Source: Chromobacterium haemolyticum DSM 19808
GTDB taxonomy: Bacteria; Pseudomonadota; Gammaproteobacteria; Burkholderiales; Chromobacteriaceae
Direction: 5' to 3'
NCBI RefSeq assembly: GCF_000711885.1
Contig: NZ_JONK01000034.1
Coordinates: 1 to 53,937 of the forward strand
Length of the DNA: 53,937 nucleotides
Part shown: piece by piece, positions 44,939 through 53,598 of the stretch
How the letters are laid out: the number at the start of each line of letters is the position of its first letter
Numbering within the stretch: the stretch's first letter is position 1
The notes under the pieces: generated by a model
What the model was told of the DNA's origin: nothing
What the model saw: the letters and a program-made list of their open reading frames with translations, nothing else
Databases searched by the model: none
Position numbers and translations under genes: made by a program

Positions 44939-45112
44939 ATGTCGCCAGGACTCTATAAAGCCTTTTGCCTGCTGGTGATCGCAATCACCACCATGATCAA
45001 TTTCTCCAATATGGACAACACTAACCGCGGCACCGGCTCGCGCAGCTGGAGCAGCGGTAGCGGCGGCGGCGGCTCCTCCGGCTGGGGCAGCGGCGGCGGC
45101 GGCCATAAATGA
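44939..45112 (+). CDS. 57-residue Gly/Ser-rich membrane peptide between DUF4178 and speD genes
   Basis: Begins MSPGLYKAFCLLVIAITTMI (one membrane segment, residues 6-20), then NFSNMDNTNRGTGS and a tail of Ser/Gly/Trp repeats (SWSSGSGGGGSSGWGSGGGG) ending HK. Starts six bases after the DUF4178 stop and overlaps speD by four bases (ATGA), a clear sign that it is translated. Similar short Gly-rich peptides occur at this position in related clusters, as far as I recall. It could be a membrane-anchored display or assembly factor; unknown. Confidence 0.75.
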   Translation: MSPGLYKAFCLLVIAITTMINFSNMDNTNRGTGSRSWSSGSGGGGSSGWGSGGGGHK

Positions 45113-45510
45113 AAGCGGCGATTGGCCGGCACCTGCTGGCGGATTTTCACGGCTGTCCGCCGCAGCGCCTCAGCGACCCGGCCCAGGTGGAGCACGCGCT
45201 GCGCCAGGCGGCGCAGGCCGCCGGCGCCACCGTGCTGGCCGGCCACGTCCACCACTTCGGCGAGGCTCAGGGCGTCACCGGCATCCTGTTGCTGATGGAG
45301 TCCCACCTCAGCATCCACACCTGGCCGGAACACGGCTACGCCGCGCTGGACCTGTTCATGTGCGGTCAAGCCCGCATCGACGCCGCGCTGGCGCGGCTGC
45401 GGGAGGCGCTGCAGCCGGCCGAGGTCCGCAGCCAGCTGCATCGACGCGGGGAACTGACGGTATCGCCCATTCCCGATATTGCCAACGGCACGACTCGGGA
45501 ACAGGCTTAG
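45109..45510 (+). CDS. speD: S-adenosylmethionine decarboxylase proenzyme
   Basis: 133 residues, prokaryotic class 1B size. Decarboxylates AdoMet to the aminopropyl donor for polyamine synthesis; the active pyruvoyl group comes from self-cleavage at Glu64-Ser65 in LLMESHLSIHTWPE, with His70 and Cys85 (DLFMCG) as the processing/proton residues. The cluster makes it partner of the membrane aminopropyltransferase at 40368-41879. Four-base overlap with the small peptide gene. Its TAG stop ends with the first base of a family-1 MITE; before insertion the codon was probably TAA. Confidence 0.94.
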   Translation: MKAAIGRHLLADFHGCPPQRLSDPAQVEHALRQAAQAAGATVLAGHVHHFGEAQGVTGILLLMESHLSIHTWPEHGYAALDLFMCGQARIDAALARLREALQPAEVRSQLHRRGELTVSPIPDIANGTTREQA

Positions 45511-45649
45511 AGCCTGTTCAAAGTCTCGCGATCCAAGGCGAGACCGGGCGAAAACGGCTGAGACAGCAGAGTGCGCATACGGTTGAGCATTTCGAAACCG
45601 CACTCGCCGTGTCGCGGCTCACGAAGCGCAGCAGACTAAGAACAGGTTC
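45510..45649. mobile_element. Family-1 MITE, copy H, supplying the last base of the speD stop
   Basis: 140 bp from GAGCCTGTTCAAAGTCTCGC to ACTAAGAACAGGTTC. The left flank TTA (45507-45509) and right flank TTG (45650-45652) are a one-mismatch duplication. The TA of TTA plus the element's first G forms the speD stop TAG. Confidence 0.88.
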
Positions 45650-45662
45650 TTGACCCTTTCTC

Positions 45663-47570
45663 TTATTCCACCAATTCTAGGCTAACCGAACCATCGCCAT
45701 GCTCCGCGGCCAGGCGGAACTGCGGCTGGCGCGCCAGATAGCGCAGCGCGCCTGCGCCGGTGTCAAAGCGCATCGCGACGCCGGCCACGGGCTGAATGCG
45801 CCAGGCAGGTTTGGCCGCCGGGTCCACCACTTTGCGCTCGGCCAGATAAGCCGCCACCGCCGCGCGGTTTTCGTCCGGCGAATCCACCACCACGCGGCTG
45901 GCGTCTATACCGGGGAAATGGCCGCCCCCGGAGGCGCGGTAATTGTTGGTGGCCACCAAAAAGCTGGCGTCCTCGTCTATCGGTTTGCCCTGATAGCTCA
46001 GCTTGACGATGCGGCGGCTGTTCGGCGCAACCAGCTTGCCGTCGGCGTCGTAGCGCGCCGGCTGGCTGACGTCGATCTCATAGCTGACACCGGCGATGCT
46101 GTCGAAGTTGTAGGAGCGGAATTCCGGATTCAACAGCGGCTGGGTCTTGGGGCCCTTGGGATCGATGCGCAGAAACTGCCCCGCCGACATTTCCAGCCAT
46201 TCGCGCACTTCGCGGCCGCTGACCTTCACCGCCTTCAGCGTGTTGGGGTAGATGTAGAGATCGGCCAGATTGCGGATCGCCAGCGGGCCGGCCGGGATAT
46301 CGGTGTAGTAATTCCAGCCCTGACGGCCGCCGGCCTTGAACGGCGCGGCCGCGGACAACACCGGCAAACCTTCGTACTCGGTGCCCTTGACCGCGTTCTT
46401 CACATACCAGGCCTGAGCTTCGGCCACGATCTGCACCGACGGGTCGTCCACCGCCTGGGCGAAGTAGCTGTAAATCGGCGCGCGGGTTTCCGCCACCTTG
46501 CCGCGCACATAGTCCAGCGTCTGGCGGTGTTCGGCGGCGATCAACTCGGCCACCTTGGGCTCGGCGGCCGCCAGCGGCCGCTTGGCTTTCTTGTCGTAGA
46601 TGGCCCGCAGGGCGGCCTGCTTGCCGCTCACCTTCCAGCCGGCGTCGCCACGCTCCAGCACCAGATCCACCACGCCGATATGGTCGCCCCAGCGTCCCGG
46701 CATCACCGCCGGCACGCCGTTGATGGTGCCGGCGGCCAGGTCCACCTTGGGGTAGCCGGCGAAGGCGGCGGACGGGAACTCCGCGTGGGCGTGGCCAAAC
46801 AGAATGGCGTCGATGCCGGCCACCTCGGCCAGACCAGCCACCGAGTTCTCGGCAAAGCGCGCGCTCTCGCCTTTTTCAAAACCGGAATGCGGCACCGCGA
46901 TCACGATGTCGGCGCCCTTGCGCTTGAGTTCAGGCAGATAGCGGCGCGCGGTGTCGACGATGTCCCGCACTTCCACCTTGCCCTGCAAATTGGCCTTGTC
47001 CCACTGCATGATCTGCGGCGGCACAAAGCCGATCACCCCGATGTTCAGCGTCTGCGGCTGGCCGTCCTCGTCCTTGAACTCCCGCTTGAGCAATACATAG
47101 GGCTGGAAATACGGCTGGCCGGTCTTGGCGTCCACCACATTCGCGTTAACGTAGGGGAAAGCCGCCGTCTTCAGCGCCTGACCCAGAAAGGGCAAACCGT
47201 AATTGAATTCGTGATTGCCGATATTGCCGGCGTCGTAGCGCAGCCAGTTGAGCACTTTATAGGCGGGATGAACCTCTCCGGCGCGCAGCGGCTGGATCTT
47301 GGCCACCAAGTCTCCCAACGGATTGCCCTGCAGCAGATCGCCGTTGTCTATCAGCAGACTGTTGGGCGCCTCTTGCCGCGCCGCGCGGATCAATGTCGCG
47401 GCGCGCGCCAGGCCGAAGTCCTGCGTCGGCTTGTCCTGGTAGTAGTCGTAATCCAGCAAGTTCATGTGCACGTCGGAGGTTTCCAGCACCCGCAGCTTCA
47501 GCGGAGCGGCCCAAACGTTGACGGCCGTCGCGGCCAGCAGGGAGGTGACGAGGAGAGGCGCAAGTTTCAC
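45663..47570 (-). CDS. cpdB: 2',3'-cyclic-nucleotide 2'-phosphodiesterase/3'-nucleotidase
   Basis: 635 residues, the usual CpdB length, with a signal peptide (MKLAPLLVTSLLAATAVNVWA). Periplasmic enzyme that opens 2',3'-cyclic nucleotides and removes 3'-phosphates. Metallophosphatase ligands are in LETSDVHMNL near residue 29, LIDNGDLLQGN near 73, GNIGNHEFNYG near 115, AVPHSG and LFGHAHAEF near 265; the C-terminal 5'-nucleotidase domain has YNFDSIAGVSYEIDVS and NNYRASGGGHFPG. Separate promoter region; convergent with speD across MITE copy H. Confidence 0.93.
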   Translation of the reverse strand: MKLAPLLVTSLLAATAVNVWAAPLKLRVLETSDVHMNLLDYDYYQDKPTQDFGLARAATLIRAARQEAPNSLLIDNGDLLQGNPLGDLVAKIQPLRAGEVHPAYKVLNWLRYDAGNIGNHEFNYGLPFLGQALKTAAFPYVNANVVDAKTGQPYFQPYVLLKREFKDEDGQPQTLNIGVIGFVPPQIMQWDKANLQGKVEVRDIVDTARRYLPELKRKGADIVIAVPHSGFEKGESARFAENSVAGLAEVAGIDAILFGHAHAEFPSAAFAGYPKVDLAAGTINGVPAVMPGRWGDHIGVVDLVLERGDAGWKVSGKQAALRAIYDKKAKRPLAAAEPKVAELIAAEHRQTLDYVRGKVAETRAPIYSYFAQAVDDPSVQIVAEAQAWYVKNAVKGTEYEGLPVLSAAAPFKAGGRQGWNYYTDIPAGPLAIRNLADLYIYPNTLKAVKVSGREVREWLEMSAGQFLRIDPKGPKTQPLLNPEFRSYNFDSIAGVSYEIDVSQPARYDADGKLVAPNSRRIVKLSYQGKPIDEDASFLVATNNYRASGGGHFPGIDASRVVVDSPDENRAAVAAYLAERKVVDPAAKPAWRIQPVAGVAMRFDTGAGALRYLARQPQFRLAAEHGDGSVSLELVE

Positions 47571-47604
47571 GGGACAGCCCTTTTCTGGTTTTATCGCGCC
47601 CGCA

Positions 47605-47928
47605 TTATACGCCCGCCGCCGGCCGCTCCAGGTAGAAAGCGCCCCAGGCGCACATCGCGTCTATCACTGGCCGCAGCGTGTCGCCCAGCTCGGTCAAGCG
47701 GTATTCCACCCGCGGCGGCACTTCCGCGTAAACCGTGCGCGCGATCAGGCCGTCGCGCTCCAGTTCGCGCAGCTGCTCGGTCAGCACCTTCTGCGACACT
47801 CCCCCCAGCAAACGGCGTAGTTCGCCGGTGCGCCGGCTGTCTTCGGACAAGTGGCACAGTATCGCGCACTTCCATTTGCCGCCCACCAGCCGCACGGTGG
47901 CGTCGATGGGAAAATTCAGTTCGCTCAT
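47605..47928 (-). CDS. HxlR-family transcriptional regulator
   Basis: 107 residues. Winged helix with the HxlR pattern: TVRLVGGKWKCAILCHLSED near residue 11, FRRLL-like GELRRLLGGVSQKVLTEQLRELERDGLIART and VPPRVEYRLTELGDTLRPVI near 68-90. Members often sense electrophiles or redox through a conserved N-terminal Cys; here Cys at about residue 21 (KCAILC) could serve. Divergently transcribed from the NAD(P)H oxidoreductase gene, which it very probably represses. Confidence 0.88.
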   Translation of the reverse strand: MSELNFPIDATVRLVGGKWKCAILCHLSEDSRRTGELRRLLGGVSQKVLTEQLRELERDGLIARTVYAEVPPRVEYRLTELGDTLRPVIDAMCAWGAFYLERPAAGV

Positions 47929-47965
47929 GCGGACACAGTTACCTTTTGGTGCTTATGAAACAAAA

Positions 47966-47977
47966 AAGTACATACTT
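47966..47977. promoter_or_regulatory. Candidate HxlR operator between the divergent genes
   Basis: AAGTA-ca-TACTT, a 12-base inverted repeat in the AT-rich gap of about 100 bases between the regulator and the oxidoreductase genes. HxlR-type regulators bind such short AT-rich dyads. Candidate only. Confidence 0.4.
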
Positions 47978-48031
47978 ATCAACAACTTGATCCATTGATA
48001 GCATGGCCGTTCCCATTTTACAGGAAGCTCC

Positions 48032-48571
48032 ATGAAAACCCTGATCATCGTTGCCCATCCCGATCTTGAGCAATCCCGAATCAACCGCCGCTGGATGGCC
48101 GCGCTGCGCCGGCATCCGGAACACTACACCGTGCATGCGCTATACCAGGCTTATCCGGACGGGAAGATCGACGTGGCGCGCGAACAGGCGCTGCTGAGCA
48201 GCCACCAACGCATCGTCTTGCAGTTTCCGCTGTACTGGTTCAGTTCGCCGCCGCTGTTGAAAACCTGGCAGGACCAGGTGCTGGACGAGGGCTTCGCCAT
48301 CGGCGCGCGGCCGGAAGATTGGCGCATGCGGGACAAGCGCATCAGCGTGGCGGTGTCCACCGGCATACGCGAGCGGGACTTCGCGGCGGACGGCCGCTAT
48401 CTGTACCGGATGGAGGAAGTGTTGCGGCCGTTCGAACTGACCTGCCGCTACATCCGCGCCGAATGGCTACCCGGCTTCGCGTTGCACGGCGCCGAGCACG
48501 ATCTGAGCGACGCCGAGATCGAGGCCAGCGCGGATGCTTATCTGCGGCACCTGCAGGCCGAGGCAGTATAA
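48032..48571 (+). CDS. NAD(P)H-dependent quinone oxidoreductase, flavodoxin-fold (KefF/MdaB-like)
   Basis: 179 residues. Flavodoxin-like fold: MKTLIIVAHPDLEQSRINR at the start, QFPLYWFSSPPLLKTWQDQVLDEGFA near residue 67 and an RDKRISVAVSTGI stretch near 98, typical of the NQO/KefF family that binds FMN or FAD. Two-electron reduction of quinones or azo/nitro compounds using NAD(P)H. The HxlR repressor gene next to it suggests induction by electrophilic or oxidative compounds. Confidence 0.88.
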   Translation: MKTLIIVAHPDLEQSRINRRWMAALRRHPEHYTVHALYQAYPDGKIDVAREQALLSSHQRIVLQFPLYWFSSPPLLKTWQDQVLDEGFAIGARPEDWRMRDKRISVAVSTGIRERDFAADGRYLYRMEEVLRPFELTCRYIRAEWLPGFALHGAEHDLSDAEIEASADAYLRHLQAEAV

Positions 48572-48584
48572 ATCCACTCGCCAT

Positions 48585-48611
48585 GAAAAATGCCCGGCCG
48601 GAGCCGGGCAT
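48585..48611 (-). terminator. Rho-independent terminator of the glutathione transferase gene
   Basis: On the minus strand ATGCCCGGC-tccg-GCCGGGCATTTTTC, 9-bp stem and T run, 43 bases after the stop. May also end the oxidoreductase transcript from the other side. Confidence 0.85.
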
Positions 48612-48653
48612 GATCTTGTCTGGAACGGAGAACGTATTCCCGTTCCAGTGGAA

Positions 48654-49265
48654 TTATTCCAGCAAGCCTTCCGCCTTCAGCGCTTGTTGCACGAAGGGCA
48701 AGGCCGCCACGCGTTTCTGGAAGTCGATCAACGCCGGGAAATCGCCCAGCGAACGCTGTACGAACTGCGCCCAGTTCAGGCAGGTGAACAGATAGGCGTC
48801 GGCCACGCTGAAACGCTCGCCCAGCAGATAGGGCGTTTTCGCCAGTTGCTCTTCCGCCAGCGCCAGCCGACGGGTCAGCTTGTCCCAAGTCTGCTGCTTG
48901 ACTTCGTCGCTATTGGGATAGAACAGCGGCGAGAAACCCTTGTGCACCTCGGTGGCGATATAGTTCAGCCATTCTTGCAGCCGGTAGCGCTCCAACGTGC
49001 CGTTGGCCGGCGCCAGTTGCTTGGCCGGCGCCTGATCCGCCAGGTATTGCACAATGGCCACGCCCTCGGTCAGCAGCTCGCCGTTATCCAGCTGCAAGGC
49101 CGGCACATAGCCGCGCGGATTGATGGTGGAGAAGTCCACCCCGCCCGCGGTCAGATGCGGCTGGACCTTGAGATTGACCTTCTCGGTGTCGAACGGCAAG
49201 CCGCTGGCGAACAGTACGATATGCGGGGACAGCGAGCAGGCGCCGGGGGAAAAATACAGTTTCAT
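48654..49265 (-). CDS. Glutathione S-transferase, beta class
   Basis: 203 residues. N-terminal thioredoxin-like domain starts MKLYFSPGACSLSPHIVLFAS, with Cys10 at the beta-class catalytic position, and NPRGYVPALQLDNGELLTEG near residue 50 for glutathione binding. The C-terminal helical domain has LNYIATEVHKGFSPLF and FSVADAYLFTCLNW near 152. Conjugates or reduces electrophiles. GGAG before ATG 49265; the open frame extends 11 codons further. Confidence 0.92.
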   Translation of the reverse strand: MKLYFSPGACSLSPHIVLFASGLPFDTEKVNLKVQPHLTAGGVDFSTINPRGYVPALQLDNGELLTEGVAIVQYLADQAPAKQLAPANGTLERYRLQEWLNYIATEVHKGFSPLFYPNSDEVKQQTWDKLTRRLALAEEQLAKTPYLLGERFSVADAYLFTCLNWAQFVQRSLGDFPALIDFQKRVAALPFVQQALKAEGLLE

Positions 49266-49385
49266 CGCTTTTCTCCAGTTCAGAATGTCTCGGGACAAAA
49301 CGCAGGAATGCGGAAAACCCGGACAGCCTGAGCCAAATCGATGACAGTTGCAACCCTGCCGCCGATAGGGCCGCTCCCGCGCCCC

Positions 49386-49955
49386 TCAGCCCAACAAAGA
49401 AACGATCCAGCCCGGATGAATATTCCAGCCGGCAAAACCCGCCAGCCAGAAAAACACGCCCACCGCGCCAAAAGCCCAAGCGCACAGCAAAGGAATGAAA
49501 TTGGCGGCCAGCGCCGCCACCGCGGCGCAGGCCACGGCGATGGACAGGCCGGCGTCGCTGACGTCGAACAGCTCATGGCGAGCGTTCAACTCTTCAAACC
49601 CCTGCTCCTTGGCCTTGGCCTTCAGCTGCAAAGCCTGCGCCTCCGCGGCGTAGCGAGCGATGTCGCGTTGGATCGCCGCCTGCTCCGGCCGCAAGGCCGC
49701 CGCCGCCGCAGGATTGGCCAACTCCAACAAGCGCGCCTGACGCTGGCTGCTTTCCGCCAGATGCTGCTTGATCTTCTTGGACTGGTATTCGGACCAACTG
49801 TCCACCGCGTCGGTCTTCAATAGCTGACGCGCCTGCACGATATTGTCGTCCTTCAGCTTGCCCAGGCCCATGAACACCGATAGCAGCACCACGGTCAGCG
49901 CCACCAGGCTGTTCAGGTACTTCTTCTCCGCTTCCACGCTGATTTCCAATTCCAT
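49386..49955 (-). CDS. DUF4337-family membrane protein
   Basis: 189 residues: a short N-terminal region (MELEISVEAEKKYLN), a hydrophobic segment near 17-33, a long charged helical coiled-coil-prone middle (QSKKIKQHLAESSQRQARLL...), and two C-terminal hydrophobic segments near 136-180. This layout fits DUF4337 proteins, which have no assigned function. GGAGCGGGAAT before ATG 49955 supports the start. Transcription runs toward the glutathione transferase gene with about 120 bases between. Confidence 0.75.
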   Translation of the reverse strand: MELEISVEAEKKYLNSLVALTVVLLSVFMGLGKLKDDNIVQARQLLKTDAVDSWSEYQSKKIKQHLAESSQRQARLLELANPAAAAALRPEQAAIQRDIARYAAEAQALQLKAKAKEQGFEELNARHELFDVSDAGLSIAVACAAVAALAANFIPLLCAWAFGAVGVFFWLAGFAGWNIHPGWIVSLLG

Positions 49956-50013
49956 ATTCCCGCTCCACAGTGAGAACATCATCGCCGCCGGCCCGGCGGA
50001 CGGGCAGGTTTTA

Positions 50014-50152
50014 AGGCCTGTTCAAAACCTAGCGAGCAGGAGCGAGACAAATCGAAAACCGCTGAGAAAGCGGAATGTACGAGCGGTACATGAGCATTTC
50101 GCAGGAATTTTCAACGCTGTATGCCGACGCGCAGCGGATCGTAAACAGGTGC
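50014..50152. mobile_element. Family-1 MITE, copy I, intergenic
   Basis: 139 bp from AGGCCTGTTCAAAACC to GATCGTAAACAGGTGC, with exact TTA duplications at 50011-50013 and 50153-50155. It is one of the few copies that is not at a stop codon: it lies between the starts/ends of the DUF4337 and VF530 genes. Confidence 0.88.
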
Positions 50153-50202
50153 TTAAGCCTTAACGCAAGGCTGCCTGCTTCCGTGGCCAATGGCAATGGC
50201 CA

Positions 50203-50487
50203 TCAGGATGACTTCTTGGCGAACAACCGCGGGCGGGAGTCCACTCCGGAACCAGCCGGCGTCTGCGGCCGGGTCTTCAACGCCACGAACAAGTCTTCCA
50301 CCTGCTGACGCGCCCACGGGGTGCGCCGCAAGAAAGCCAGGCTGGATTTGACGCTGGGGTCATGATTGAAGCAGCGAATCTGGATGCGCCGCCCCAGCTC
50401 GGGCCAGCCGTAATGGCCGACCAACTGGTTCAGCATCTGTTCCAGCGTGACGCCGTGGGTGGGATTCTTGGGTTGCGGTGCGCTCAT
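50203..50487 (-). CDS. VF530-family DNA-binding protein (DUF2132)
   Basis: 94 residues. The core, [20 protein letters not shown] followed by [23 protein letters not shown], is the VF530/DUF2132 signature; structures of the family show a helical fold suggested to bind DNA. Short basic C-terminal tail ([10 protein letters not shown]). Function unknown. Single gene, with MITE copy I about 50 bases downstream. Confidence 0.88.
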   Translation of the reverse strand: MSAPQPKNPTHGVTLEQMLNQLVGHYGWPELGRRIQIRCFNHDPSVKSSLAFLRRTPWARQQVEDLFVALKTRPQTPAGSGVDSRPRLFAKKSS

Positions 50488-50551
50488 GGTCGTGTTTTCT
50501 GGCTTGGGCGGGCGCAGTGTACCTTGCGCCCGCCGCGCCGCAAAGCCGTGC

Positions 50552-52822
50552 TCACGCGGCCGGCTTGGGCTTGCGTTGCCGCGGCGCGCGTTTGGGCGCG
50601 GGCTTGACCGGCGCCGGAGCCTCCGGAGGCGAGCTGTTCCGCTGGGCCAAGCCCATCGCCAGCGCCAGCCGGCCCAGGCGCTGCTGCTTCTCGCCGCTGA
50701 TGGGCCCCGCCGCTTGCAGCAGCAGAATCGCCAGCTCCAGCGCGAACTGGCGCTGTTGCTCGGTGGGCAACAAATGTTCCAGCGTCGCCAGCGCGCGCTT
50801 CTCGTCGTTGCGCACCAGCCAAGTCTGGCGCCGCACCGCCTGCTTGAACTGCTCCAGCGTCAAATCCTCGCCCAAGGCGGTTTCCTGCATCACCCGGCGA
50901 ATAGCGTTGAACGGCCTCACGTCCACCACGCCGTTGCCGATGGCGACATAGATCAACAACCGCAAAAAGCCGTCCACCGGCCCGCCTTCGGCGTAATGGG
51001 CCTCCAGCTCCTGGCGCTTGAGCCGCAGCATCTCACTGCGCTCCCAACTGCCGTCCGCCTTGCGCACTCCGTATTCGCGCTGCGGTTTCAAACCAGTCAG
51101 CGCCGCGCTCCACGGCGATTCGAACAAAGTTCGGAAGCTCAGCTCCTGCCAGGCGTCGCGACCGTCGCGCCAACCGTTCAGCGCCGTCTCCATCCACTGC
51201 GCGTAGCTTTGCTGCCATTGCCAGAACGGATTGTCCTCCGCCGCCGGCCGCCGTTCGTCGCGTACCTTCTCCGCCCATTGCCGCAGCCCGGCCAGCCAGG
51301 GGTTGCGGCTGGAAAACCAGCGTCGCTCCAATCGCGACGGATGCATTTCGCGCCACCAGCGCGCGGTATGCTCGTTGCCGTATAAGCGCAGCCAGGGAGA
51401 GACGAAGGTATCGTACAGCTGCTGGTTGACCTCTCCCACCCGGCGCACCACTTCGAAGGCGGCCTCGCCCTGGCGGCCGTCGCCCAAAGCCAGAATATCG
51501 TCGATGTCGCGCGGCTCGAAGCGGATCACGTAGCGGCCTTGCAAGTATTCCAGCCCGGCCATTTCCGGGTGGGTATCGGTGATGATGGCTTCGTACAAGC
51601 CGGGCGGCAGCACATCGATCAAGTCCAGCGCGCTGGCCAGCTCGCTGTGTTCCTTGTTGGCCACGCCGGCGGACACGAAAATGCCCAGGTGGCCCACCTG
51701 CTCGTGCAGGCAATAGACGATGGTCTGCTCATTGACGCGGATGTCCTCCACGCTGTGGTACAGGTCCGCGATCCAGAACAGCGCCTGCTGTGGCGGGGTG
51801 ATGTTGTCGCCCCAGGAGGCGAACACCACGATGGGCGAGCGGATGTTGCGCAAGTCCACCGCCTGCCGTCCCTGCTCCAGCGTCACTTCGCCATGGCTCA
51901 GCCGGTTGCCGACGAACAGGTTTTGGGTAATCCATTCCATCTCGGCCTTGTTGAGCAGATAGTGGCCGCCCCACCAGCGCTCGAACTCCAGGAAGCGCTC
52001 ACGCTCGGTGTCCACCTTGGCGTACAAAGAGTAAGGCTTTTTCCAGTAGGTGTTGGCTGGGTCCAGCTGTTCGAAATTGCTGACCAGATGAGCCCCGTCG
52101 AACTGGCCGTGGCCCAGGTCGCCCACCAGCGAGGCCATCCAGGTGCCGCCGTACAAACCGCCGGAATAACGCATCGGATTCTTGCCGGCCACGCCGGCCC
52201 AGTAAGACAACGGCGAGCCGGCCAGCAGGATGGGGCCCACCAGCTCCGGCGCGGTGGCCGCCAGCATCGCCAGCGCCCAGCCGCCCTGGCAATTGCCGAT
52301 GACGAAGGGTTTGCCGGCGCTGTGCGGATGCAGCTGGTTCACCTTTTGCAGGAAGATCTTCTCGGCGCGCCACACGCATTCAATCGTCTGCTTGGGCTCC
52401 GGCACCGGGAAAAACATCACGAAATAACAAGGATGGCCTTGGCGCAGCGCGATGCCGATCTCGCTATCCATCTTGAAGCCGCCGATGCCGGGGCCGTGGC
52501 CGGCGCGCGGGTCTATCACCACGAAGGGCCGTTTGGCCGGGTCAGGTTTCGGACAACCGTCCGGCGGGCGGATCGCCGACAGCGCGTAATTGACCGGCTG
52601 CTCCAGTTCACGGCCATCCACGATGATGTCGTAGTCGAAAACCAACACCGGCGGATGGCCGGAGGCGGCGTGCTCCAGATAGGTGTCCCCGCGCTGGCGC
52701 AGAATGTCGCAATACAGCACCGAACGCTGCCAGGCGTCGATCCAATACTCCACCAAGGCGCCGTTCAAACCCCCGGCGCCCAGCGCGGAGAACCAAGGAA
52801 ATGAAGAATCAGGCAGGCTCAT
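50552..52822 (-). CDS. DUF3141 protein with alpha/beta-hydrolase (PhaC-like) core
   Basis: 756 residues, no signal peptide. The N-terminal half is an alpha/beta hydrolase: [17 protein letters not shown] near residue 100, and the nucleophile elbow [16 protein letters not shown] near 185 with Cys in place of Ser, as in polyhydroxyalkanoate synthases; [16 protein letters not shown] near 335 supplies the Asp and [12 protein letters not shown] near 375 the His. The second half is helical and ends in a basic Pro/Ala/Lys-rich tail ([14 protein letters not shown]). DUF3141 proteins are often called PHA-related but their reaction is not established. GGAG eight bases before ATG 52822 fixes the start. 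Confidence 0.85.
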   Translation of the reverse strand: MSLPDSSFPWFSALGAGGLNGALVEYWIDAWQRSVLYCDILRQRGDTYLEHAASGHPPVLVFDYDIIVDGRELEQPVNYALSAIRPPDGCPKPDPAKRPFVVIDPRAGHGPGIGGFKMDSEIGIALRQGHPCYFVMFFPVPEPKQTIECVWRAEKIFLQKVNQLHPHSAGKPFVIGNCQGGWALAMLAATAPELVGPILLAGSPLSYWAGVAGKNPMRYSGGLYGGTWMASLVGDLGHGQFDGAHLVSNFEQLDPANTYWKKPYSLYAKVDTERERFLEFERWWGGHYLLNKAEMEWITQNLFVGNRLSHGEVTLEQGRQAVDLRNIRSPIVVFASWGDNITPPQQALFWIADLYHSVEDIRVNEQTIVYCLHEQVGHLGIFVSAGVANKEHSELASALDLIDVLPPGLYEAIITDTHPEMAGLEYLQGRYVIRFEPRDIDDILALGDGRQGEAAFEVVRRVGEVNQQLYDTFVSPWLRLYGNEHTARWWREMHPSRLERRWFSSRNPWLAGLRQWAEKVRDERRPAAEDNPFWQWQQSYAQWMETALNGWRDGRDAWQELSFRTLFESPWSAALTGLKPQREYGVRKADGSWERSEMLRLKRQELEAHYAEGGPVDGFLRLLIYVAIGNGVVDVRPFNAIRRVMQETALGEDLTLEQFKQAVRRQTWLVRNDEKRALATLEHLLPTEQQRQFALELAILLLQAAGPISGEKQQRLGRLALAMGLAQRNSSPPEAPAPVKPAPKRAPRQRKPKPAA

Positions 52823-53050
52823 GCGAAACGCTCCGGCGACGATAAGGGAATGCCGCAATTCACTCTAGTCCAAATCCCCGCCCCGGTCGGGAAAAAGCCC
52901 ATCGGCAAAACGCTTGCCGGCGGGCTTTACATTTGGTAACAATTGACCCCGGCCAACTCACACTTAATTGACAGTCGCCATCCAGAATAATGGAGTGATC
53001 CTGCCGATGTCGTCCGCCCGCATCACAGCCATCAATGGAATGGCCCGCCT

Positions 53051-53530
53051 ATGAAACCGCAGATACCCTTTATATTCGCCAGCCTCGCCGCCGGCGCCGC
53101 TCTGGCCGCGCCGCCGGAACCCGCATGCCCCCCGATGGGCAATTTCGCCGGCCGCCCGTGGAAGATAGACCCGGCCAAGCGCGACGCTTTCATCGCCCAA
53201 CATCAGAAAGCGCTGCACGACAAGCTCAAGATCCAGCCAGCCCAGGAAGCCGCGTGGCTCGCCTTTGCCAGCGCCACCCGCCCCGGTCCGATGCCGCCCT
53301 GCGAAAACGCGTCCACCGCGCCGGAACGCATGGAACAGCGCGTGCTGATGGCGCAGCGCCACCTGCTGAATCTGCAAAAGCGTTTGGAAGCGCTCAAATC
53401 CTTCTACGGCCAGCTCACGCCAGAGCAGCAAAAAATCATGGACCAGGACAGCCCGCCGCTGATGGGCGGCCGGGGCCAGGGGCCAATGCGCAAACTGCAG
53501 GCAGGCCAAGGCAACGAGCCTCACAACTAA
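53051..53530 (+). CDS. Periplasmic LTXXQ-motif protein, Spy/CpxP-like
   Basis: 159 residues. Signal peptide MKPQIPFIFASLAAGAALAAP, then a helical body with KLKIQPAQEAAWLAFASA near residue 59 and the LTPEQQKIMD motif near 123, the LTXXQ signature of Spy/CpxP chaperone-like proteins that bind unfolded envelope proteins. The Cys residues near 26 and 83 may form a disulfide. The TAA stop (53528-53530) is followed immediately by a decayed family-1 MITE. Confidence 0.82.
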   Translation: MKPQIPFIFASLAAGAALAAPPEPACPPMGNFAGRPWKIDPAKRDAFIAQHQKALHDKLKIQPAQEAAWLAFASATRPGPMPPCENASTAPERMEQRVLMAQRHLLNLQKRLEALKSFYGQLTPEQQKIMDQDSPPLMGGRGQGPMRKLQAGQGNEPHN

Positions 53531-53598
53531 AACCCGTTACGATCTGCGACGATTCGTGAGCCGTGGCGCGGCGAGCCCCGCGCATTGTTGCAAACTGC
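53531..53598. mobile_element. Family-1 MITE, copy J, decayed, at a stop codon
   Basis: 68 bp, from AACCCGTTACGATCTGC to GTTGCAAACTGC, flanked by TAA at 53528-53530 (stop of the Spy-like gene) and TAA at 53599-53601. Internal GTGAGCCGTGGCGCGGCGAG resembles the same region of copy A; about half the element is missing. Confidence 0.65.

Noticed and set aside
45699-47990. 763-codon open frame antisense to cpdB
   Set aside because: Shadow of CpdB in GC-rich DNA; composition is His/Arg-rich and no ribosome-binding site was found.
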